Assembly: GCA_023460875.1 (NCBI GenBank)
Contig: JAEWOQ010000481.1
Span: 1-19,846, forward strand
Direction of reading: 5' to 3'
DNA: 19,846 nucleotides
Source of the DNA: Pseudomonadota bacterium
Lineage (GTDB): Bacteria; Myxococcota_A; Polyangia; Polyangiales; Polyangiaceae
Below the pieces are notes generated by a model, which had not been told where the DNA came from, did not search any database, and saw only the letters and a list, made by a program, of their open reading frames with translations. The position numbers and the translations under genes were made by a program. This document shows positions 1-7,205 of the stretch, in pieces. Every line of letters begins with the position of its first letter. The stretch's first letter is position 1.

Positions 1-1344
1 CCTGTCAGCGGCTTGCAGCTGACGGTGGACCTCGAGGCGGCCGGGCGGCGGTTCAGCGCCACGGGCCCGCTCGACCCGCTGCCCCAGGCGATCTCATCGG
101 AACATCCGGTCCTCCGGCGGCTCCTCGCCGATGATGTCAGGGGCCTCGCGTCGGACGCAGCGTCGGTGACGCTGCGCGCGCAGGTGGGGCACCTCGCGTC
201 CGCGTCGTGGCAGCTGGAGCGGACGGTGCGGCCGTGCTGGTGGGACGTCCGCGCGGCCCCCGTGCTGCTCAGTGAGGCGGGGCCCCTCGGTTTCGGTGTT
301 ATCTGCGCGGACGAGCCTACGAGCGGGCCAACTGCCCGCTCGTGCGGCGATGACGCCTACCTGCTGGCGCCCACTGGGCTCGACCCGATCGAGTTCGGCG
401 CTGCAGCCCCATTCGCAGCCCTGTGCCTCGCTCCAGCCCGAGCACAGCTGGAGCTTCCTTCTGTTTGCAAGCCTCGGCTTACGCGGCGCCGACGGGGCGT
501 AGGCTCGAGCGTCGGCCTCGATGATTTGATGGAGGCGTACCTGCGCTGGTCTCTCGCCGAGACGCGGAGCGTTATCGGCGACCTTCGCCGTGGGCAGGTG
601 AGCGCGCTCCTCGACGCGTGGGTGGCCGAGGTGTGCTGCGGGGCAGAGTGGGCGCAGGCGGAGGCGGCGCTCCCGCATGAGCGCTCGTGGGTGCTCCTCG
701 AGCAAGCTTGCCGCGATCTGCGGTTGGGGCGGGACTCTTACCTCGAACTCACCCCGGCGCGAGAGGCCGAGGTCAGGCGGCTCGCGATCGCCGAGATCCG
801 GCGCTCAATGCCCGGGCTCTGGACTCGGGTCGGCCCGCCCTCGGATCTCGGCCCTGAAGACTACGAGTCGCTTGACCGGGCGTTCGCGAGCGCGTACGGG
901 CTGCTCGCGACGAGGTGCCGCGCGCGGGGCGAGGAAAACCTCGCAGACGAACTCGACGAGGCAGATCCGGGCGACGATCCTGAACTCTGGGATCAAGCGC
1001 TGGGACAAGCGCTTCAATCGATTGAGATGCGGAGCCTGGCCGCGATGCTGCTGCCATCGGACAGCGCGTTGCGCCTCATGAGGCTTGATGTTGGAGGTCT
1101 GTCGGTGGACGAGATCGCGGACGAAATGCTCGCGTGGTCCAAGGCGTCGCGCCGGGCGTTCGTCGGGCCACCTCCATCGCGGGACACGCTGAAGGCCATC
1201 TATGCCCTCTGGGTGGAACCCGAGGTCGCGCTCTCGGCTGATTGGCGGGGCGCGCTCGACACGCTGCTCACCGAGCGCCCCATCGCGAGGGCGGCGCGCT
1301 ACCTTGCGATCAAGGCCCGAGACGCGCGGCGAGGTGCTGTATGA
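1..1344 (+). CDS. Hypothetical protein, C-terminal part, partner of the SNF2 ATPase gene (5' end outside the window)
   Basis: The frame is open from the first base to a TGA at 1342-1344, giving about 447 residues. A TTG at 13 is the first possible start inside the window, but there is no convincing ribosome binding site and the gene probably begins further left. I do not recognise the family. The visible part has a Trp/Ala-rich beta-like N-terminal section, a basic stretch (KPRLTRRRRG, about residue 155) and then a largely helical, acidic C-terminal half. No ATPase, nuclease or methyltransferase motif is evident. Its stop overlaps the next start as ATGA, so it is almost certainly translated together with the SNF2 protein and is likely its functional partner. 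The DISARM and Dpd systems also contain large uncharacterised proteins beside an SNF2 gene, but I cannot assign this one to any of them. Confidence 0.75.
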   Translation, partial: PVSGLQLTVDLEAAGRRFSATGPLDPLPQAISSEHPVLRRLLADDVRGLASDAASVTLRAQVGHLASASWQLERTVRPCWWDVRAAPVLLSEAGPLGFGVICADEPTSGPTARSCGDDAYLLAPTGLDPIEFGAAAPFAALCLAPARAQLELPSVCKPRLTRRRRGVGSSVGLDDLMEAYLRWSLAETRSVIGDLRRGQVSALLDAWVAEVCCGAEWAQAEAALPHERSWVLLEQACRDLRLGRDSYLELTPAREAEVRRLAIAEIRRSMPGLWTRVGPPSDLGPEDYESLDRAFASAYGLLATRCRARGEENLADELDEADPGDDPELWDQALGQALQSIEMRSLAAMLLPSDSALRLMRLDVGGLSVDEIADEMLAWSKASRRAFVGPPPSRDTLKAIYALWVEPEVALSADWRGALDTLLTERPIARAARYLAIKARDARRGAV

Positions 1345-4300
1345 GCCGCAATCCCTACGTCGACCTCTGTGTTCACCTGCAGGCGCTCCGCCGTCGCGCG
1401 GAGGAGGTCAGGTCTCCCCTGGCCGCCGCGCTTGGGGTCGCCGTGTCGATCTACACGCACCAAGTGGCCAACGTCCTCCGCGTGCTCACCGACGTGCGTG
1501 TCCGGCATCTCCTGGCGGATGAGGTGGGGCTGGGGAAGACCGTCCAGGCGCTGATGATCCTAAACGCGCTGCGCCGCCAGCGCCGGGACCTCCGCGCGCT
1601 CATCGTGGTTCCAGACCGGCTGGTCCATCAGTGGCGCGACGAGCTGCTGACCCGCGCACACACGGCGCCGTTCGAGACGCGCAACCCTTGCGAAGGGCAG
1701 TACGTGCGGCTCGCCTGGGAGGAGCAGCTGCGAAAGAAGGGTCCCGACGGCGAGCCGCTGCTGGCGCTCGGAGACATTGATCCTGCGCAGTACCAGGTCC
1801 TCATCGTTGACGAACTGCACAGGCTCCGCGCCGATATCCAAGATCGGATCGTCCGCGTCGCGGGGGCCTTCCAGCACGTCCTTATCTTGACGGCGACGCC
1901 CTCTTTCCAGCGGCCCGAGCGCCACGCGCAGCTCTTCGCGCTGCTGGAGCCCGAGCGCACCGCCCGCGCGCGCTGGGAGGTGACGCAGTCGTGTGCGGGG
2001 AGCGCGCAAGGGTTGGCGCCGACCGACGACCTCTCGCGCTGGCCGGAGTGGGCCGCACGCGACCTCGTGGCCGCGCTCCTGAGGCGGGACCGAGACGCTG
2101 CCGAGGCTGCAAGCGCTGACGACCTCCCGGTGACCGCCATGGCGCGGTGCGCCTACCGGCGCGTCATCCGTACTCGACGGATCGACTACAGCGGCCTCCT
2201 CCCCCGGCGGCGGCACCACCCCAGCGTTGTGGAGCCGCTCGGCGTGGAGGCCGATCGGCAGTCGCTGATGTGGCGGTACTTCATGCACCTCGATGACCTC
2301 AGCACCCGCTTCGATCCGATCTTGCTGGCGAAGCGCGTCATCCTCAGCCCCCCGTCGCTCGAACAGCGCGTCGACTTCTTCCGCCGAAAGGGGCACGAGC
2401 GCGCGGGGCTCCTCGAGCAGGTCAAGCCCCTCGTTCACAGGAGCAACGGCGACTCCCGCCTCGACGCGCTCGTCGACCTCCTCGCCACCATCTGGGCACG
2501 CTCTCCGGGTGAGCGCGTGCTTGTGGCCGCCCAGGACAATCCCACAGTCGACTACCTGTTCGAGCTGGTCCAAGCGCGACTGCCTGAGGTTGGGCCTCTC
2601 GGCGCTCGCGTCCCCCTGGTCGCCGCGCGAGTTCGCCAGGGCATGGCCACCGACGCCGTCGACGATCTCGGCGGGTTCGGCAACGAGACCAGCGAGAACG
2701 TCGAGGCGTTTACTCGAGGTGACGCCCAGGTGCTGTTCGCGCCGGACGCAGCGCAGGTGGGGCTTAACCTCCAGTGCGCCCGCGTGCTCGTCCTATACAG
2801 TGTCCCCTGGCGCCCTGAAGAGGTTGAGCAGTGGATCGGGCGGCTTGACCGGATCGGCAACACGGCAGCGTTCTCTGAGGAAGGCGAGGCGCAGACGATT
2901 GACGTCTACACGATCGCGCAGCGAGGCCTGGTGGACGAGAAGGTCGTGACCGTCCTCCGGCGGTTTCACGTGTTCGAGCGCAGCGTGAACCTCGATGGCG
3001 ATCACCTCGGCGAGGTCGCGCAGCTCATCGAGAACGCCGCGCTGCGGCCTGAAGTCGTCAACTGGCGAGACCTGGAGGAGCGGACGGAGCTGATGGCGGC
3101 CGAGGATGCCGTCCAAGAGCTGCAGTCAGCGCTGCGGTCACATCTCCCATGGGACGTCCGCTGGGCAACAGGTCAGCGGGCGCTGCTCCACTCTATGCCC
3201 CCAGTCGGCCCGATCCTGTGCGAACTGCAGGAGCACTCCTCCGCAGGACCGAAGGCGTGGGACCGGTGCGTCGAGCCCATCTTCAAGCTGCTCGCGAAGG
3301 CGGGTGACTATCACCTTCGGTGGAACACCGATGCCGAGACCGGGCTCCGCTTCCGGACCCTATGGTATCGGTTCGGTGAGCGGGGCATGTACGGACACAG
3401 GCCCGTGACCGCGAAGGTAGTGTTCAGCTTCGGAGGGGACCCATCGGACGACCGGAGCCCGAAGCACGCGCACGCCTTCATCACGCGTCGAGGCGACATC
3501 GGGAGCCCGCCCCGGCGTGAAGTGGTGATGACGCTTGAGCGTGAACACGTCCGTCGACCGCTCCGGTTCGCGAGCTTTGGCAACGCGCTCCACGACGAAC
3601 TCATCGACAGCTGGGTGCAGTCGCCTCCCGAAGCCCAGGCGCTTGACGTGATGTACTTCGAAGACCACGCCTTGTGGCGCCACACTGAGCCGGGCTGGTT
3701 CATGCTCAGGATGACCCTGTTGGATCCGGCCGAGGCGCTCGCGCCCCAGACGGCGCTGAAGGAGACGATCCACGCGGTCGCCGGCGCGGTCAGGCGCTCG
3801 CCTGCAGAGCAGCTCATGAACCTGGTCTCCCCCTTCACGAGCGCGGCGACTTGCGCGATGGAGGCCGACGTGCGGTGGCTCCGGGCGCTGCTCCCTGCGA
3901 GCGCAGAGACTAGTGCGCGCCGACGCACGGACCAAGGCTGGCAGGCCGTACCCGAGGCGGTCACCACGGCGCTGGCAGACCCCACGGCGCACGGCCGCGA
4001 GGGGCTCCCGCGAGCGACGCCCGTCGTGGACCACGCTGCGATCTCGGACGCGGAGCGCGAGCTCGCCCGGCTGCGGTCGAGCGCTGCGTCTGGCCGCGAG
4101 GTCTGGAGCGCAGCCCTCCCCGCGCTGCGTGACGCGCTCAGAGCACGCGCGCGTGTGGTCGCGGAGGAGGCACAGGACGCGGTCGAGCTCGCCAACCAGG
4201 CGCTGCAGCGGGCCGAGGCAGCGGTCGTCGACGCGGAGGCGCGCGGTAACCGGGCCCAGATCACGCGCGCGGAGAACCTCAGGGACGCAGCCGTCGATGT

Positions 4301-4430
4301 CGCGCGCATGACCGAGGTCTATTGGCGCGAGCGGGCGGCGTGGCTCGAGGGCGTCGAGGAGGCCCTCGGTGACATGCGGCCGCGCGAGCTGCTCTGCTCC
4401 CTCATCCACGCTCGCCGCGCGGCGACCTGA
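1341..4430 (+). CDS. SNF2/RapA-type DEAD-like ATPase (DrmD- or DpdE-like)
   Basis: This 1029-residue protein is an SF2 DNA-dependent ATPase expected to translocate on or remodel double-stranded DNA. Visible motifs are Walker A ADEVGLGKT (59-67), motif II VDELH (156-160), motif III LTATP (183-187), a helicase-C lobe at about 370-510 with motif V around APDAAQVGLNL (467-477), and motif VI EQWIGRLDRIGNT (496-508). The IGRLDRIG form is typical of the RapA/HepA branch of SNF2 proteins. The remaining half has no motif I know. Its end (about 900-1000) is Ala/Glu/Arg-rich and probably coiled coil. ATG 1341 is chosen because it overlaps the upstream stop (ATGA) and follows GAGGTG by 4 nt; the same frame is open further upstream. 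SNF2 proteins of this kind occur in DISARM (DrmD) and Dpd (DpdE) loci. The gene converges on the nuclease/helicase operon. Confidence 0.92.
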   Translation: MSRNPYVDLCVHLQALRRRAEEVRSPLAAALGVAVSIYTHQVANVLRVLTDVRVRHLLADEVGLGKTVQALMILNALRRQRRDLRALIVVPDRLVHQWRDELLTRAHTAPFETRNPCEGQYVRLAWEEQLRKKGPDGEPLLALGDIDPAQYQVLIVDELHRLRADIQDRIVRVAGAFQHVLILTATPSFQRPERHAQLFALLEPERTARARWEVTQSCAGSAQGLAPTDDLSRWPEWAARDLVAALLRRDRDAAEAASADDLPVTAMARCAYRRVIRTRRIDYSGLLPRRRHHPSVVEPLGVEADRQSLMWRYFMHLDDLSTRFDPILLAKRVILSPPSLEQRVDFFRRKGHERAGLLEQVKPLVHRSNGDSRLDALVDLLATIWARSPGERVLVAAQDNPTVDYLFELVQARLPEVGPLGARVPLVAARVRQGMATDAVDDLGGFGNETSENVEAFTRGDAQVLFAPDAAQVGLNLQCARVLVLYSVPWRPEEVEQWIGRLDRIGNTAAFSEEGEAQTIDVYTIAQRGLVDEKVVTVLRRFHVFERSVNLDGDHLGEVAQLIENAALRPEVVNWRDLEERTELMAAEDAVQELQSALRSHLPWDVRWATGQRALLHSMPPVGPILCELQEHSSAGPKAWDRCVEPIFKLLAKAGDYHLRWNTDAETGLRFRTLWYRFGERGMYGHRPVTAKVVFSFGGDPSDDRSPKHAHAFITRRGDIGSPPRREVVMTLEREHVRRPLRFASFGNALHDELIDSWVQSPPEAQALDVMYFEDHALWRHTEPGWFMLRMTLLDPAEALAPQTALKETIHAVAGAVRRSPAEQLMNLVSPFTSAATCAMEADVRWLRALLPASAETSARRRTDQGWQAVPEAVTTALADPTAHGREGLPRATPVVDHAAISDAERELARLRSSAASGREVWSAALPALRDALRARARVVAEEAQDAVELANQALQRAEAAVVDAEARGNRAQITRAENLRDAAVDVARMTEVYWRERAAWLEGVEEALGDMRPRELLCSLIHARRAAT

Positions 4431-4449
4431 CCACACGGCAGGTGGCGAG

Positions 4450-4464
4450 GGTGAGCGGTCACCT
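4450..4464. terminator. Possible small bidirectional hairpin between convergent genes
   Basis: The 28-nt gap between the convergent stops contains GGTGA-GCGG-TCACC (4450-4463), a perfect 5-bp stem with a tetraloop that a G-T pair can extend. There is no T-run on either side. It could aid termination of both transcripts, but a stem this short is common by chance in GC-rich DNA. Confidence 0.2.
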
Positions 4465-5469
4465 GAGCAGCGCCCAGACGTCAGGCGCGTCCTCGGCTAC
4501 CTGCCACCGCCACGGCCCCACAGGCAACCCGACGAGGTCCATCGCCGCTCGGAGCTGCGCGGGCAGCGGCCAGGTCACGCGCACCTCACCGCCGGCCCGC
4601 TGGACCACCTCGTCGACGTCCAGCGCCCTCGACCTCGCCAGCAGAGCCCACCGCCACTCGTCGTCATCGAAGAGGTCGAGCGCCCTCAGCTCGTCGCCGT
4701 CAACGGAGATGAGCGTGGGCAGCCAGCGGTCTTCCCCATGCCCGCGTCGATAGGCGCACCACGCCCCGTCGGGAGCTCGCTCCGCCCAGCGGCCCTCGAC
4801 AGCCGTGGCCGTGTGGCGGCCAAAGAAGCTCCCCGGGAGGCCCAGAGCGGCGCGGAGCTCTGCGTCAGGGCCGAGCAGGAGCCCCTCCTCGACGAGCGCT
4901 GTGACGAGCCGCTCCCAGTACCGGGCGAGGCTCCACTGGTCACCGCGCACCGCGTCGCCCTCTCGACGCGCGACGTGCCCAAGGTACCCAACGGGATGGA
5001 GCCACTCATCGAGGAGAACCTGGCGCGCACCAGCAGCCTCGAGACAAGCCGCCTGCTCCTCGGTCTCGATGGCGATCCGGACGACTACGTCGTCGGGCGA
5101 GCACGCCGAGATCTCCACGAGCCCCGAGGCCGCGGGGATCGTGAGCGGACCGATCAGGGCCGCACGGCCGGCCCCCATGGCGACCCAGCGAGGCTCCGCG
5201 GGGGCGATGAAGAGCTCGTGTCCGACCGCCACCTCCGCCATCTCGCCGAGCGCCAGGAGCCGCTCGAGCACGGTGGGGACAAGCTCGGTCGGGACGTCTC
5301 CCGAACTGAGCTCTTCACGCGCATGTCTGAACAGAGCCCGACGGGGGCACAGCCCCCACCTGGCGGACGCATCCCGGAGGAGCTGTGCGATCGCGCGCGC
5401 GCTGGGGTTCCCGTCCGCGTCAACGAAGCCGCGGTCGCGGGCCAGCTCTGCCCGGGTGAGCGTCTCCAT
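4459..5469 (-). CDS. Orphan 336-residue protein with possible winged-helix region, last gene of the NERD/MZB-helicase operon
   Basis: The start METLT is placed at 5469 because it lies 2 nt after the stop of the NERD-helicase gene and is preceded by a GGAGGGGGAG purine tract. The frame is open further upstream, but that would overlap the previous gene. I do not recognise the family. Residues about 20-100 look like one or two compact helical or winged-helix units (PTELVPTVLERLLALGEM followed by a beta-like stretch ending in FIAPAEPRWV). The middle part carries VEISACSPDDVVVRIAI. The C-terminal third is Trp-rich and acidic (LDLFDDDEWRWALL). No nuclease, ATPase or membrane motif is visible. Its fixed place after two helicases suggests a DNA-binding adaptor or loading subunit. 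That role is inferred from context only. An opposite-strand frame of similar length exists but lacks coupling and protein-like composition. Confidence 0.8.
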   Translation of the reverse strand: METLTRAELARDRGFVDADGNPSARAIAQLLRDASARWGLCPRRALFRHAREELSSGDVPTELVPTVLERLLALGEMAEVAVGHELFIAPAEPRWVAMGAGRAALIGPLTIPAASGLVEISACSPDDVVVRIAIETEEQAACLEAAGARQVLLDEWLHPVGYLGHVARREGDAVRGDQWSLARYWERLVTALVEEGLLLGPDAELRAALGLPGSFFGRHTATAVEGRWAERAPDGAWCAYRRGHGEDRWLPTLISVDGDELRALDLFDDDEWRWALLARSRALDVDEVVQRAGGEVRVTWPLPAQLRAAMDLVGLPVGPWRWQVAEDAPDVWALLR

Positions 5470-5471
5470 AG

Positions 5472-7205
5472 TTATCGCTCCCCCTCCGAAGCGGCCTGGG
5501 CCGCGGCGATCACCGCCCGGCACTCCTCGCCGTGGACGATCGCGATCAGCAGCACCTTGGCGCGAGTACATGACACGTAGAGGTCCTCGCGCCTGAAGAG
5601 GCGGCTGAAGCCGCCGAGGTCGTAGAGGACCACGACCTCGGCCTCGAGCCCTTTGAACGATCGCGCCGTCGTGACGAGGACTCCTCCGCCCCAGCGCCAC
5701 TCCTCCGCTGAGGTGACCAGCGGGACGCCGTCGACCTCCGCCATGTCAGCGAGGCTGCCCTTGTCCTTCGCAGCTGGCCCGATGACAGCGATCTGGTTGG
5801 GGCCGACATCCTCACGGCCAAGCAGGGAGCGGAGCTCCTGGAGCACGAGCCCCTTCTGGTGTCGATCGGACGCCGCACGGAGGACGCGGAGCGCGCCGCC
5901 GACGGGCGCGCGCGGGAAGATGTGCGGGGTGAGCGCGAGCACAGACGCGCTCGCGGCCGCGATCCTTCGAGTGTTCCGGCAGTTGATGGTGAGCTTGAAG
6001 CGCGCACCGAACTCGACGTCGGGCCACTGGACCTCGCCGCGGAGGGACTGGTTCGGATCGAGGAACGCGTACAACGGTCCGTCAGGCTTGGACAGCAGCG
6101 ACTGCGTGAGCGCGTACCACCAGCCGAGGCAGAAGTCCTGCGCCTCGTCCACGACGATGGCGTCGAACGACGGCGCGCGCCCCTCGAGGTCGAGGCTGAG
6201 GACCGCCTGCTCCATGAGGTCAGGGACCTCGTCATTCCAGAACGTCTCGGTCTTTGGACCTCCCGAGGTCGGCTCGAAAGCGATCCCCGCGTCCGCCGCC
6301 AGGTCGGCGGCGAGCGCGTGGAAGTGCTTGATCACGAGGTGTTCCCAGAGCGCAGCGGTCGCAGGGTCGTCCTCCACCAGGCGCCGGAGCCAGGTGGCCA
6401 ACTCCTTGTTGTAGCAGACGAACAGCGTGCGCTTGCCTTGGCGCGCGAACGCTAGCGCCCGGTTCAGGGCGAGGAACGTCTTCCCAGAGCCCGCGACGCC
6501 CTCAACCAACACGCGGTCCTGCACGTAGAGGCCCTCGAACACCTGCGCCTGCGTCTCCGTCAGCTCGAGGAGCCGCTCAGCGGCCTTGGAGATCTCAGGT
6601 CCCACCGGGCGAAACAGGCGGAACTTCGGCATGAGGCAGTCGTGGAGGAGCGCGCGGTGCTGTTCGACGCTGAGCCGCTTCGCGCAGGTGGTCCACGCCG
6701 CGTAGGCGGTCTCTATCGCATGCGCCATCTCCGCCAGGTGGCAGCGTGAGATGATGATCGCCTTGTCGGCGTGGGGTGGTGGTGCGCCCGCGTAGTCGAG
6801 GTGAGGGAACACGACCGCGTAGCCGTGCGCGAGGTCGTCTCGCCGGATCTTGCCCCCCGAGCGCTCTCGTACGACGTCCAAAAGCGCGTGCATGTTCCGC
6901 TGCGCCTGCCTGAACGGGTCTTTGAACTCTCGCGGGCCGGTCGCGCTGTCCCGAAACCACCGGACGCCGTCATGGCGCACGTCCCCGCCCTTTACCTCGA
7001 GCACGAGGACTCCTCGCTCCGGGTGAATCACCACGAAGTCGGCCTCGCCCTCGGCGAGCGCCTCGTCGCGCCAGGGGCGGAGCCACGGGTAGGAGTGAAG
7101 GACGACGTAGTCTGGGCCTAGCTGGTCGCGCAGGGCCACGTAGACTGGCTCCTCCGACGTGTGCTCGAGCCGGGCTGGATCGACGTCCGGCAGCATCCTC
7201 GCCAT
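5472..7205 (-). CDS. NERD-domain nuclease fused to UvrD/Rep-type (SF1) helicase
   Basis: This 577-residue fusion joins a nuclease-related NERD domain to a superfamily 1 helicase. The NERD part (about 1-160) shows the PD-(D/E)XK-like core GEADFVV (53-59; D56) and LEVKGG (69-74; E70, K72), so the presumed catalytic residues are intact. The helicase has a Q-motif region (TETQAQVF, 216-223), Walker A GVAGSGKT (236-243), motif II VVDEAQDF (351-358), motif III FLDPNQSL (381-388), motif IV NCRNTRRIA (408-416), motif V TTARSFKGLEAE (512-523) and motif VI YVSCTRAK (543-550). It appears complete. The start ATG shares one base with the stop of the giant helicase gene (TAATG), with GGAGGT 5 nt upstream inside that gene, so the two are translationally coupled. 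The expected activity is DNA unwinding with nucleolytic cleavage, probably in the cytoplasm against foreign or damaged DNA. The defence role is inferred. Confidence 0.93.
   Translation of the reverse strand: MARMLPDVDPARLEHTSEEPVYVALRDQLGPDYVVLHSYPWLRPWRDEALAEGEADFVVIHPERGVLVLEVKGGDVRHDGVRWFRDSATGPREFKDPFRQAQRNMHALLDVVRERSGGKIRRDDLAHGYAVVFPHLDYAGAPPPHADKAIIISRCHLAEMAHAIETAYAAWTTCAKRLSVEQHRALLHDCLMPKFRLFRPVGPEISKAAERLLELTETQAQVFEGLYVQDRVLVEGVAGSGKTFLALNRALAFARQGKRTLFVCYNKELATWLRRLVEDDPATAALWEHLVIKHFHALAADLAADAGIAFEPTSGGPKTETFWNDEVPDLMEQAVLSLDLEGRAPSFDAIVVDEAQDFCLGWWYALTQSLLSKPDGPLYAFLDPNQSLRGEVQWPDVEFGARFKLTINCRNTRRIAAASASVLALTPHIFPRAPVGGALRVLRAASDRHQKGLVLQELRSLLGREDVGPNQIAVIGPAAKDKGSLADMAEVDGVPLVTSAEEWRWGGGVLVTTARSFKGLEAEVVVLYDLGGFSRLFRREDLYVSCTRAKVLLIAIVHGEECRAVIAAAQAASEGER

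Noticed and set aside
3311..4436. Long open frames on the minus strand opposite the SNF2 gene (over 330 residues)
   Set aside because: Arg/Ser/Ala-rich translations without domains, opposite a gene with clear helicase motifs; typical antisense openness of GC-rich DNA.
4369..5580. 403-residue plus-strand frame opposite the orphan 336-residue gene
   Set aside because: Overlaps the SNF2 gene end, has no good ribosome site and low-complexity Pro/Arg composition. The minus-strand frame is coupled to the NERD-helicase gene with a strong purine tract.
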